This document shows, piece after piece, positions 25,152 through 33,250 of a stretch of DNA of 64,000 nucleotides (within the stretch, counting starts at the first letter, position 1; the number at the start of each line of letters is the position of its first letter). This DNA comes from Eoetvoesia sp035555955 (GTDB lineage Bacteria > Pseudomonadota > Gammaproteobacteria > Burkholderiales > Burkholderiaceae_B): the NCBI RefSeq assembly GCF_035555955.1, contig NZ_DATMGA010000066.1, positions 62,001 through 126,000 on the forward strand, given 5' to 3'. Under the pieces are notes generated by a model, which did no database searches, was not told the origin of the DNA, and was given only the letters and a program-made list of their open reading frames with translations. The position numbers were made by a program, and so were the translations under genes.

Positions 25152-25183
25152 TCGCCGAATACCTGAAACTCCTGGTTCGGCGA
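25152..25183 (+). other. Stem-loop in the suf mRNA leader
   Basis: TCGCCGAA (25152-25159) pairs perfectly with TTCGGCGA (25176-25183) around a 16-nt loop, just after the expected transcription start. No T-run follows, so it is not a terminator. It could stabilise the mRNA or act in control. Confidence 0.5.
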
Positions 25184-25226
25184 CCTCCGATTCTGCATTC
25201 AATACTTACCGGTTACAAAATCCGCC

Positions 25227-25700
25227 ATGTTGCGCGTCAGCAAAATCATCGACTACGGCACGCTGGTTCTTACCCATATGGCCAGCCATCCGCAGCGCTA
25301 TTTCAGCGCGTCCGATCTGGCCGGGGTACTGGGAATCGGCCAGCCTACCGCCAGCAAGGTGCTCAAGGCCCTGGGGCGCCACGACCTCGTGCACAGCATG
25401 CGCGGCGCGCGCGGCGGTTATGCGCTTAGCCGGCCCGCAACGCAAATCACCATTGCCCAAGTCGTCGACGCCCTGGACGAGCAGCCTTTCGGGCTGACCG
25501 AGTGCAGCGCCACGCCCGGCGTTTGCGGCTACGAGTCCGATTGCCGAATCCGCTCCAACTGGCTGCGCATCAACAATATAGTACGACGCACACTCGAAGA
25601 CATAAGCATCGCCGACATGGCGCAGTCTGCACACACGCATTTTGAACTAGAGGTTTTATCGCATGAAAACAGCGACCGAAAAGATCGACTCGTTCCTTGA
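25227..25700 (+). CDS. Rrf2-family Fe-S sensing regulator of the SUF operon
   Basis: This Rrf2/IscR-like winged-helix repressor has 157 residues, with DNA-binding helix QPTASKVLKALGRHDL and wing MRGARGGYALSRP. Three cysteines, C93, C100 and C106 (in TECSATPGVCGYESDC), match the three cluster-ligating cysteines of IscR (92, 98, 104) with slightly different spacing. It probably binds a [2Fe-2S] cluster and adjusts suf transcription to Fe-S demand. The coding region overlaps the start of sufB by 38 nt, so the two are tightly coupled. Confidence 0.92.
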   Translation: MLRVSKIIDYGTLVLTHMASHPQRYFSASDLAGVLGIGQPTASKVLKALGRHDLVHSMRGARGGYALSRPATQITIAQVVDALDEQPFGLTECSATPGVCGYESDCRIRSNWLRINNIVRRTLEDISIADMAQSAHTHFELEVLSHENSDRKDRLVP

Positions 25701-27111
25701 CCGGGAGTACGAGGCCGGTTTCGTCACCGAAGTCGAGTCCGACACCATACCGAAAGGCCTGTCGGAAGACACCATCCGGCTGTTGTCGGCCAAGAAGGGC
25801 GAGCCCGAATTCATGCTCGAGTGGCGGCTGTCGGCGTATCGGCAATGGCTGACCATGACGCCGCCCGAATGGGCCAAGGTGGGGTTCCCGCCCGTCGATT
25901 TCCAGGACATCAGCTACTACTCGGCCCCCAAGTCCAAGAAGGACGGCCCCAAGTCGCTGGACGAAGTCGACCCCGAATTGCTGCGCACCTACGAAAAGCT
26001 GGGTGTGCCGCTGCACGAGCGCGCTCGTCTGGCCGGCGTGGCGGTCGACGCCGTGTTCGACTCGGTCTCGGTGGCCACCACGTTCCGCAAGCAACTGGCC
26101 GATGTCGGTGTGATCTTCTGTTCGTTCTCGGAAGCCGTCAAGGAATACCCCGAACTGGTTCGCAAATACCTGGGTTCGGTCGTGCCGCAGGGCGACAACT
26201 TCTATGCGGCGCTCAACTCGGCGGTGTTTTCGGACGGCTCCTTCGTCTATATTCCCAAGGGCGTGCGATGTCCCATGGAGCTGTCCACGTATTTCCGCAT
26301 CAATGCGCAAGATACCGGGCAGTTCGAACGCACGCTCATCATTGCCGACGAAGGCGCCAGCGTCAGCTACCTGGAAGGCTGTACGGCGCCCATGCGCGAC
26401 GAAAACCAACTGCATGCGGCGGTGGTCGAACTGGTTGCCATGGACGACGCCAAAATCAAGTACTCCACCGTGCAAAACTGGTATCCCGGCGACAAGGACG
26501 GCAAGGGCGGCATCTATAACTTCGTGACCAAGCGCGGCGACTGCCGCGGCCCGCGTTCGCGCATTTCCTGGACCCAGGTTGAAACCGGCTCCGCCATCAC
26601 CTGGAAATACCCCAGCGTCATCCTGCGCGGCGACGACTCGGTGGGCGAGTTCTATTCCGTGGCGCTCAGCAATCACCGCCAGCAGGCCGATACCGGCACC
26701 AAGATGATCCACATGGGGCGCAACACCAGCAGCACCATCATCTCGAAGGGCATTTCGGCGGGGCACGGCAGCAATACTTTCCGCGGCCTGGTGCGCATGA
26801 CGCCCAAGGCCGAGAATGCGCGCAACTACACGCAGTGCGACTCCCTGCTCATCGGCAAGAAGTGCGCCGCCCATACGTTTCCCACCATCGAGGTGCAGAA
26901 CCCGACCGGCCAGGTCGAGCACGAGGCCACCACGTCCCGCATCGGCGAAGATCAGTTGTTCTATGCCATGCAGCGCGGCCTGTCGGCCGAAGACGCGGTG
27001 TCCATGATCGTCAATGGTTTCTGCAAAGAAGTTTTCAAAGAATTGCCCATGGAGTTTGCGGTCGAAGCACAGAATCTGCTCGGCGTGAGCCTCGAAGGCA
27101 GCGTAGGTTAA
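25663..27111 (+). CDS. sufB: Fe-S cluster assembly scaffold SufB
   Basis: SufB, with SufC and SufD, forms the SufBC2D scaffold on which Fe-S clusters are built. The product has 482 residues. Features include the start of the conserved core (LRTYEKLGVPLHERARLAGV), SSTIISKGISAGHGSNTFRG, CDSLLIGKKCAAHTFP and EHEATTSRIGEDQLFYAMQR, the beta-helix and cluster-binding region. ATG 25663 lies inside the 3' end of the regulator gene. Confidence 0.97.
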   Translation: MKTATEKIDSFLDREYEAGFVTEVESDTIPKGLSEDTIRLLSAKKGEPEFMLEWRLSAYRQWLTMTPPEWAKVGFPPVDFQDISYYSAPKSKKDGPKSLDEVDPELLRTYEKLGVPLHERARLAGVAVDAVFDSVSVATTFRKQLADVGVIFCSFSEAVKEYPELVRKYLGSVVPQGDNFYAALNSAVFSDGSFVYIPKGVRCPMELSTYFRINAQDTGQFERTLIIADEGASVSYLEGCTAPMRDENQLHAAVVELVAMDDAKIKYSTVQNWYPGDKDGKGGIYNFVTKRGDCRGPRSRISWTQVETGSAITWKYPSVILRGDDSVGEFYSVALSNHRQQADTGTKMIHMGRNTSSTIISKGISAGHGSNTFRGLVRMTPKAENARNYTQCDSLLIGKKCAAHTFPTIEVQNPTGQVEHEATTSRIGEDQLFYAMQRGLSAEDAVSMIVNGFCKEVFKELPMEFAVEAQNLLGVSLEGSVG

Positions 27112-27125
27112 TAAAGAGGTTATTC

Positions 27126-27896
27126 ATGCTTGAAATTCGCGATTTACACGCTTCCATCAATAACAAACCCATTCTGCGCGGCCTGACCCTGTCGATCAAG
27201 CCGGGCGAAGTCCATGCCATCATGGGCCCCAACGGCGCCGGCAAAAGCACTTTGTCGCAGGTGCTGGCCGGCCGCGACAACTACCACGTTGAAAGCGGAT
27301 CCGTCACCTGGCAAGGGCAGGATCTGCTGGCCATGTCGGTCGAAGAGCGCGCTCGTTCGGGCCTGTTCCTGGCGTTCCAGTATCCCATTGAAATCCCGGG
27401 CGTTTCCAACGCCTATTTCCTCAAGGCCGCGGTCAACGCAGTGCGCCGCCACCAGGGGCTGTCCGAGCTGGACGCCATGGATTTCCTGACCCGCGTAAAA
27501 AGCGAAATGAAAGCGGTGGGCATGAAGGAAGAGTTCCTGTACCGTTCGGTCAACGAGGGGTTTTCGGGCGGCGAGAAAAAGCGCAACGAAGTCCTGCAAA
27601 TGGCATTGCTGGAACCCAGACTGGCCATCCTGGACGAAACCGACTCCGGCCTGGACATCGACGCCCTGCGCGTCGTGGCCGACGGCGTGAACCGCCTGCG
27701 CTCGCCAGAACGCTCCCTCATCGTCATTACGCACTATCAGCGCCTGCTGGACTACATCGTGCCCGATTACGTGCACGTGCTTTCGGGCGGCCGCATCGTC
27801 CGTTCGGGTGGTAGCGAGCTGGCGCTCGAACTCGAAGAAAAGGGCTATGGCTGGCTGGGCGAGGGCGCCAAGCCGGGCAAGGGGGCTGTCGCATGA
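27126..27896 (+). CDS. sufC: SUF ATPase SufC
   Basis: SufC is the ABC-type ATPase that drives conformational change in SufBC2D. The 256-residue protein starts at ATG 27126 (MLEIRDLHASINNKPILRG), and the frame upstream belongs to sufB DNA. Walker A is GPNGAGKSTLSQ, the signature FSGGEKKRNE, and Walker B LAILDETDSGLDIDAL, the SufC-specific form. It overlaps sufD by 4 nt. Confidence 0.97.
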   Translation: MLEIRDLHASINNKPILRGLTLSIKPGEVHAIMGPNGAGKSTLSQVLAGRDNYHVESGSVTWQGQDLLAMSVEERARSGLFLAFQYPIEIPGVSNAYFLKAAVNAVRRHQGLSELDAMDFLTRVKSEMKAVGMKEEFLYRSVNEGFSGGEKKRNEVLQMALLEPRLAILDETDSGLDIDALRVVADGVNRLRSPERSLIVITHYQRLLDYIVPDYVHVLSGGRIVRSGGSELALELEEKGYGWLGEGAKPGKGAVA

Positions 27897-29203
27897 GCGC
27901 CCTGGAATCTTTCTCCGCCGGCTTCAAGGCGGGTTCGGGCGCTTTGGCCGGTGCCGATGCGCCTTGGCTGGCCGCCTTGCGGCAACGGGCTTTCGACCGC
28001 TTCCAACAAGAAGGCTGGCCTGTCGCCAAACAGGAAAGCTGGCATCACACTTCCCTGGCCGTGCTGGATCAACAAGACTTTGCGCTGCGAGGCGAGGCTC
28101 GTGTGGCTGCCGAGAAAATCCAGGCGCTGCGCGACGGCGAGGCCGGGCACTGGCTGGTGTTCGTCGACGGCCGCTACACGCCGCAATTGTCCGATGTGGG
28201 TGCTTTGCCCGCAGGCGTGCAAATCCAGGCGGTATCCCAGGTGCTGCGCGACCATCCAGAGCGGCTTGAAGCGTATTTCGGCAGCGAAGCCGACGGCGCC
28301 AGCACGGCGGCGCTCAATCTGGCCCTGGCCGACGACGGAATCTGCATTCGCGTGGCGCGCGGCGAACAGGTCGAGCTGCCCATCCATGCAGTATTCGTTT
28401 CCGCTTCCAGGCAGGCCGCCAGCTTTTCGCGCAACATCGTCGTGCTGGAAGGCGGCGCGCAGGCCACGCTGATCGAGCACTACGTGGGCGACGGCGCAGG
28501 GGTTTCGCTTAGCAGCACCGTCCTGCGGGCGGTGCTGGCCGCCGATGCTCGCCTGGTTCACCTCAAGCTGCAGCAGGAAGACGAGCAGGCCTTCCATCTG
28601 GGCGAAAGCGATATTGCGCAGGAACAAGGTTCGAATTACGTGTCGCATTCCATGTCGTTCGGCGCCCGCCTGGCCCGCAACGATATCGTCACGCACTTCA
28701 ATGGCGAGCATTGCGAGACGCTGCTCAACGGCCTTTATTACGTCGATGGCAAGCGCCACGTCGATCACCATACCTGGATCGACCATGCCAGGCCCTACGG
28801 CGTCAGCCGCGAGTACTACCGGGGCATTCTGGCCGATACCGCCCGCGGCGTGTTTGCCGGGCGCATCCTGGTGGCGCCGGGCTCCGACGGCACCGATGCC
28901 GTCCAGCGTTCCGACAGCCTGCTGCTGTCGCGCATGGCCCGCGCCGACGCGCGCCCCGAGCTCGAAATCTACGCCGACGACGTCAAGTGCGCGCATGGCG
29001 CCACCGTTGGGCAGATCGACGAAACCAGCTTGTTCTACCTGCGTTCGCGCGGTCTCGATGCCGAGCATGCGCGCAGCATTCTCATTTATGCCTTTGCGGC
29101 CCAGGCCATCGAGCGCATCGCCGACGAATCGCTGCGCCGCCGGGTGACGCGTGCGGTCAGGGGCTTGCTGCCCGGCAAAGAACTCCTGGGAGGCATGGCA
29201 TGA
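27893..29203 (+). CDS. sufD: Fe-S cluster assembly protein SufD
   Basis: SufD pairs with SufB in the scaffold complex and helps iron entry. The protein (436 residues) has the paralogous beta-helix core with VDHHTWIDHARPYGVSREYY and HGATVGQIDETSLFYLRSRG near the C-terminus. The N-terminal helical part is less conserved, as in the family. Start and stop overlap sufC and sufS by 4 nt each (ATGA). Confidence 0.96.
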   Translation: MSALESFSAGFKAGSGALAGADAPWLAALRQRAFDRFQQEGWPVAKQESWHHTSLAVLDQQDFALRGEARVAAEKIQALRDGEAGHWLVFVDGRYTPQLSDVGALPAGVQIQAVSQVLRDHPERLEAYFGSEADGASTAALNLALADDGICIRVARGEQVELPIHAVFVSASRQAASFSRNIVVLEGGAQATLIEHYVGDGAGVSLSSTVLRAVLAADARLVHLKLQQEDEQAFHLGESDIAQEQGSNYVSHSMSFGARLARNDIVTHFNGEHCETLLNGLYYVDGKRHVDHHTWIDHARPYGVSREYYRGILADTARGVFAGRILVAPGSDGTDAVQRSDSLLLSRMARADARPELEIYADDVKCAHGATVGQIDETSLFYLRSRGLDAEHARSILIYAFAAQAIERIADESLRRRVTRAVRGLLPGKELLGGMA

Positions 29204-30453
29204 ACGCACCCGCCGTTTCGTTCTCCGAATCACTCGATCTGGGCCGTATCGCAGATTTTCCCATTCTGTCCAATCCCATCCGCGGCAAGCGCCTGGTGTA
29301 TCTGGACAATGGCGCCACCACCCAGAAGCCGCAGTCCGTCATCGACTCCGACAGCAGCTTTTACCTGAATTCCAATGCCAACATCCATCGCGGCGTGCAC
29401 TGGCTGTCGCAGCATGCCACCGACCTGTACGAGCAGGGCCGCGACCTGGTGCGCCGCCTGCTCAATGCCGCCGACAGCAATGAAATCGTGTTCACGCGGG
29501 GCACGACCGAGGCCATCAATCTGGTGGCGTACAGCTGGGGCCGCGCCAGGCTGCGCGCCGGCGACCACGTCGTCGTCAGTGCGCTGGAGCATCACTCCAA
29601 CATCGTTCCCTGGCAATTGGTGTGCGAGCAAACCGGCGCCGAGCTCAAGGTCATCCCCATCAACGATGCGGGCGAACTCGATATGGCGGCCTATCGGCAG
29701 TTGCTTGGGCCGCAGGTGCGCATGGTGGCGGTAACCCATATTTCCAACGCCCTGGGCACGGTCAATCCGGTTGCCGAGATCACCCGGCTGGCGCACGAGG
29801 CGGGCGCCCTGGTGCTGGTGGACGGTGCGCAGGCCGTCGCGCACCAGGTGGTCGACGTGCAGCAGATTGGTTGCGACTTCTATGCGTTTTCGGGCCACAA
29901 GCTGTACGGCCCCACAGGCATAGGCGCGTTGTACGGGCGCCACGAGCTGCTGCAGTCCATGCCGCCGTGGCAGGGCGGCGGCGACATGATACGCACGGTC
30001 AGCTTCGAGCGCAGCACCTATGCGGACGTGCCGCAGCGCTTCGAGGCGGGCACGCCCAATATCGCCGGAACCATCGGTCTGGGCGCGGCAATTCAATACG
30101 TGCTCGATATCGGACTGGACACCATTGCGGCGCATGAGCATGCCTTGCTCGATTACGGCACCGCCGCCTTGCAGGGCGTACCGGGCCTGAAGATCATAGG
30201 CAATGCCGCCGACAAGGCGGGCATTCTGTCGTTCGTCATCGAAGGCATTCATCCCCACGACCTGGGCACCATCCTGGACATGGACGGGGTGGCGATACGC
30301 GCCGGCCATCATTGCGCCATGCCGGTCATGACCCGTTTCGGCATTCCCGGCACGGCAAGGGCTTCGCTTGCCCTTTACAATACCCGCGATGATATCGACG
30401 CGCTGGTTCGATCCATAGGCGCGGCGCAAAAAATGTTTGGAGTGGAGCGGTAA
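29200..30453 (+). CDS. sufS: Cysteine desulfurase SufS
   Basis: SufS removes sulfur from cysteine with pyridoxal phosphate and passes it to the scaffold. The start is ATG 29200 overlapping the sufD stop, giving 417 residues. The pyridoxal-binding lysine lies in FSGHKLYGPTG (about 232) and the persulfide cysteine in RAGHHCAMPVM (about 371), the group II desulfurase pattern. DNGATTQKPQSVIDS marks the N-terminus. SufU, the next gene, is its usual partner where SufE is absent. Confidence 0.97.
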   Translation: MNAPAVSFSESLDLGRIADFPILSNPIRGKRLVYLDNGATTQKPQSVIDSDSSFYLNSNANIHRGVHWLSQHATDLYEQGRDLVRRLLNAADSNEIVFTRGTTEAINLVAYSWGRARLRAGDHVVVSALEHHSNIVPWQLVCEQTGAELKVIPINDAGELDMAAYRQLLGPQVRMVAVTHISNALGTVNPVAEITRLAHEAGALVLVDGAQAVAHQVVDVQQIGCDFYAFSGHKLYGPTGIGALYGRHELLQSMPPWQGGGDMIRTVSFERSTYADVPQRFEAGTPNIAGTIGLGAAIQYVLDIGLDTIAAHEHALLDYGTAALQGVPGLKIIGNAADKAGILSFVIEGIHPHDLGTILDMDGVAIRAGHHCAMPVMTRFGIPGTARASLALYNTRDDIDALVRSIGAAQKMFGVER

Positions 30454-30458
30454 TAAGC

Positions 30459-30914
30459 ATGGCCGATATGCAGCAGGATTTACGCGAGCTTTACCAGGAA
30501 GTCATCTTCGATCACAACCGCCATCCGCGCAACTTCCGCGCCATGGAGCATGCCAGTCACGCGGCCGACGGGCATAACCCGTTGTGCGGCGACCAGCTTA
30601 CCGTGTACGTAAAGGTGCAGGACGGCGTGGTAAGCGATGCCAGTTTTGTCGGCCACGGCTGCGCAATTTCCACGGCATCGGCGTCGTTGATGACCGAGGC
30701 GGTGAAGGGCAAGCCGGTGGCCGAGGTCGAAGCCCTGTTCAAGGACATGCATGCCATGCTGACGCAGGCGCACCCGGAAGGGCGCGACTTCGGCAAGCTG
30801 GAAGTTCTGGCGGGCGTTCGAGAGTTTCCGTCACGAGTAAAGTGTGCCACGCTGGCCTGGCATACCTTGCATAACGCGCTGGCCGGCATGCGCGATACGG
30901 CGCAAACAGAATAA
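30459..30914 (+). CDS. sufU: SufU/IscU-like sulfur acceptor protein
   Basis: SufU accepts sulfur from SufS, usually with a zinc site, while IscU is a scaffold. The product has 151 residues, with ligand cysteines C43 (PLCGDQ), C68 (GHGCAISTASASL) and C129 (VKCATLAWHTL) and acidic D45. The sequence carries an insertion relative to IscU between the second and third cysteine, as in SufU. Linkage to sufS supports the SufU role. Confidence 0.95.
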   Translation: MADMQQDLRELYQEVIFDHNRHPRNFRAMEHASHAADGHNPLCGDQLTVYVKVQDGVVSDASFVGHGCAISTASASLMTEAVKGKPVAEVEALFKDMHAMLTQAHPEGRDFGKLEVLAGVREFPSRVKCATLAWHTLHNALAGMRDTAQTE

Positions 30915-30925
30915 GGGATGTCATC

Positions 30926-31483
30926 ATGTATCACGGGCGACACGAAGTCGAGGTCAGCCGGGATTGTCCGGCGGTCAGCGTGCCCTACGGCGCGCCGGTT
31001 ACCATCGAGAAAGGCTGCATGGCCCAGATCACCCAGAAGCTGGGCGGCAGCTATACCGTTTACGTGGACGGCAATCTATACCGCGTAGAGGGCGTGGACG
31101 CCGACGCGCTGGGGTTCGAGCCGACCGAGGCGGTCGAGACCGTCGTGCCCGAGGGTGAGCTTACCGTGGAGTCCGTGCGCGACATGGCCTGGAGCCTGCT
31201 GGCCACCTGCTACGACCCTGAAATCCCGGTCGACATCGTCAACCTGGGACTGGTCTATCGCTGCGAGGTGGACGTAGTGGGCGAGGATCAGTTCAAGATA
31301 GACGTGGACATGACCCTGACCGCGCCCGGCTGCGGCATGGGCACCATGATCGCCGACGAGGCCAAGGTCAAGCTGCAGTCCATACACGGCGTGGTCAACG
31401 TCAATGTGAACCTGGTCTGGGATCCCCCCTGGGGCCGCGAAATGATGAGCGAACACGCGCGCCTCGAAATGGGCATGATGTAA
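30926..31483 (+). CDS. sufT: SufT (MIP18/DUF59-domain Fe-S maturation factor)
   Basis: SufT-type proteins assist Fe-S maturation when demand is high. The protein (185 residues) has an N-terminal SufT-specific beta domain (VTIEKGCMAQITQKLGGSYT) and a C-terminal DUF59 domain with YDPEIPVDIVNLGLVY, TLTAPGCGMG and LVWDPPWGREMM. It is the last gene of the suf operon, 11 nt after sufU, followed by a dispersed GC-rich element that includes a terminator. Confidence 0.94.
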   Translation: MYHGRHEVEVSRDCPAVSVPYGAPVTIEKGCMAQITQKLGGSYTVYVDGNLYRVEGVDADALGFEPTEAVETVVPEGELTVESVRDMAWSLLATCYDPEIPVDIVNLGLVYRCEVDVVGEDQFKIDVDMTLTAPGCGMGTMIADEAKVKLQSIHGVVNVNVNLVWDPPWGREMMSEHARLEMGMM

Positions 31484-31491
31484 TAACTGCG

Positions 31492-31592
31492 ACCTTGGGG
31501 CGGCCCGGCGGTGAAAGGTGCCCCCACGCTGCGCCGCTGGCGCGGCTTGCTGCCCCCCGAGGGGGGCTTTTTACCTTGGGGCGGCCCGGCGG
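31492..31592. repeat. GC-rich dispersed element, copy 2, with the suf terminator
   Basis: Two direct copies of ACCTTGGGGCGGCCCGGCGG (31493-31512 and 31573-31592) flank a dyad (GCGCCGCTGGCGC) and a hairpin GCCCCC-CGAG-GGGGGC (31552-31567) followed by TTTTT. The hairpin with its T-run is a credible terminator for the suf operon. The outer block and its order match the element after ptsI at 4580-4662. Confidence 0.8.
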
Positions 31593-31618
31593 AAAAAAAA
31601 GCCTGACTTGCGTCAGGC
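31593..31618 (-). terminator. Terminator of the luxR-type gene
   Basis: On the minus strand GCCTGAC-GCAA-GTCAGGC is followed by eight T residues. The stem (31601-31618) overlaps the stop codon of the gene that starts at 32353. Confidence 0.92.
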
Positions 31619-32353
31619 CTCTTGCGCGAAGTCGGGGTTCCCTCCGATGGAGGTCCAGCCTAGTTTGGCCCCCCGCGATACGGCGGCGTACACGGCTGCG
31701 TTCCGGTTGTGCACATTGAGCCGCTGATACAGGGTTTCGGTATGGGCCTTGGCGGTGGCTACCGAAATATTGAGGTGGCGCCCGACCATCTTCATGGGGT
31801 AGCCGCGAGCCAGCAATATGAGCACCTCGTATTGGCGGGGTGTAAGGCCCAGCATTTCCGATTCTTCGCAGGTTTTCCGTGCGCATCGCTGCGCGGGGCC
31901 GGTGTTGATCCAGGGAGGAGGTTCTTGAGGCATTGCCATATGCGAGTCGGTTTGCTGCGTAGCCCAGTGATGCGAGGGCGGAAAGCAGGTGCCGCCTGCA
32001 AGCACCAGGCGGGTGGACGCCTGCAGGACCTCCGGGGCCGCGTTTTTGGGGATATGGCCTGCGACCAGCGAGGGAAGAGGGCGTGTCAGCAAGGCAGCGC
32101 CGGGGTTTTCCGAAAGCAGGATGATGGCCTTGGGCCCGTAGGCGCGCTGCGTGGCCCCGATAAGGTTGTCGACGTCCTCCGAAACGCACACCGACAGCAG
32201 CGCGAGGTCGCTTTGACGGTTTTCGGCGGAGGGTTTCGAAAGGCTGGAATAGTCGCAGCCCTCGAGTGTCAGGTCGGGCTCGACATTGGACAATAGTTGC
32301 ACGATGCCCATTCTTAGTATGGCGTGCGGCTCGACTACAATAATACTTGTCAT
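31613..32353 (-). CDS. CsgD-like LuxR-family regulator with degenerate receiver domain
   Basis: The 246-residue protein has an N-terminal receiver-like domain (MTSIIVVEPHAILRMGIVQL) and a C-terminal LuxR/NarL helix-turn-helix (LTPRQYEVLILLARGYPMKM..VATAKAHTETLYQRL, about 170-225). The position of the phosphorylated aspartate is serine (Ser54 in DLALLSVCVS), and the acidic pair near the N-terminus is reduced to E-P-H, so it is unlikely to be phosphorylated in the normal way. It lies just downstream of the curli operon on the same strand. In E. coli the curli activator CsgD is also a LuxR-type protein with an atypical receiver, so it may control these genes. That role is inference. Confidence 0.85.
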   Translation of the reverse strand: MTSIIVVEPHAILRMGIVQLLSNVEPDLTLEGCDYSSLSKPSAENRQSDLALLSVCVSEDVDNLIGATQRAYGPKAIILLSENPGAALLTRPLPSLVAGHIPKNAAPEVLQASTRLVLAGGTCFPPSHHWATQQTDSHMAMPQEPPPWINTGPAQRCARKTCEESEMLGLTPRQYEVLILLARGYPMKMVGRHLNISVATAKAHTETLYQRLNVHNRNAAVYAAVSRGAKLGWTSIGGNPDFAQEA

Positions 32354-32800
32354 ACATCCCTCCCCCTAGCGAACTCGATGCCTGACATGACTTTCAGCAC
32401 AGAAGGGGACGCCAACCTGGCATTTAACGACATGCCTATGGGCGGGCTGCTGGAGTGCTGTATTGCGGTTGCAAGCGCTGTTTTTTTCAGTGCTGCCTTG
32501 CCGATTATTCGTCAAAATCCGGTTTAAGTTGCGAGTTTATCTAGTTTGTTGGTACTTGCAGATTTCTCGTATTGGTAATCAGACCTGCGCTGGCATTTGA
32601 CCACATTCAACAGCTAGGGCATTCTATCATTACGAGGCTGTTCATGTACAACCGTTTTCTTCCAAAAAATATCAAAAAATATCAAAAATATTCCTTTGAA
32701 TCAGGAATTTACTGTAACGAGTGATTCGGCCAGAGCCTGAAATCAACCTGTTTTATGCAGCTTCGGGCAAACTGTCTCGTTCAAGCCGCAGCCTGTCGCG
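32354..32800. other. 447-bp AT-rich gap between curli genes and the luxR-type gene
   Basis: No convincing gene was found. A 67-codon plus-strand frame (32324-32527) lacks a ribosome-binding site and overlaps the regulator's start. 32660-32700 holds direct repeats of AAAATATC (AAAAAATATC, AAAAAATATC, AAAAATATT). The rest is AT-rich promoter-like sequence, probably containing the minus-strand promoter of the regulator. No strong terminator is visible after csgH. Confidence 0.5.
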
Positions 32801-33133
32801 TCAGCCGTCCGTCCGTTCCGCACCGGAAGCGGGGCACTCGAAATGGTAGTCCTGCCTCGTGGAACGACCCTCCGTTATCACTATTTCAATGTGGCAATAA
32901 TCCTGCCCGCTGCGTGTGACCGACATGCGCACCAATGGTGTTGCAACGTTGGCCTGAACCGTGACAGCCCCGCTTTGGGCCATGTTCGAGCGCCCATTAG
33001 CCCCTTCCTGCACCGTGCGCACGTCGTACCGCAAGGTCTTGCTTGCCGCGGTCCGCACATAGGGCACGATGATTTCCGGGTTGGTCCGGGCGGCGGTTTC
33101 AAGCCACACCTGAATATCGGCATCCGCGTTCAT
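32801..33133 (-). CDS. csgH: CsgH/CsgC-like curli chaperone, without visible signal peptide
   Basis: CsgC and CsgH are small periplasmic immunoglobulin-like proteins that stop curlin from forming amyloid too early. The start chosen, ATG 33133, has GGAG 8-11 nt upstream and gives 110 residues, the family length. DIQVWLETAARTNPEIIVPY fits the beginning of CsgH, and beta-strand-rich segments follow (VTVQANVATPLVRMSVTRSG). Two cysteines (QDYCHIE, HFECPAS) could pair. Neither this start nor the longer upstream frame gives a signal peptide, which is odd for a periplasmic chaperone. The assignment rests on weak similarity plus location. Confidence 0.68.
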   Translation of the reverse strand: MNADADIQVWLETAARTNPEIIVPYVRTAASKTLRYDVRTVQEGANGRSNMAQSGAVTVQANVATPLVRMSVTRSGQDYCHIEIVITEGRSTRQDYHFECPASGAERTDG

Positions 33134-33153
33134 GCTGTGTCTCCATCCGAATG

Positions 33154-33172
33154 CCTGCCGGTTTCCGGCAAG
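33154..33172 (-). other. Hairpin between the curlin gene and csgH
   Basis: GCTTGCCGG and CCGGCAGGC pair around AAA on the minus strand (one G-T pair). There is no T-run. It may protect the abundant curlin message or partly limit read-through into csgH. Confidence 0.45.
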
Positions 33173-33250
33173 CATTCCTTCTCCGGGACGGCAATGCAAA
33201 GACGAGGAAAACTCCCGGTTCGCACTGCCTCCTTTGAACAACGATCCGCA

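Noticed and set aside
32324..32527. 67-codon plus-strand frame with a hydrophobic tail
   Set aside because: No ribosome-binding site, overlaps the start of the luxR-type gene, and shows no family features. It remains possible but unsupported.
33133..33230. Small frame starting GTG right after AAAGGAGG and ending at the csgH start
   Set aside because: The spacing between Shine-Dalgarno and GTG is about 2 nt, too short, and the peptide has no signal or motif.
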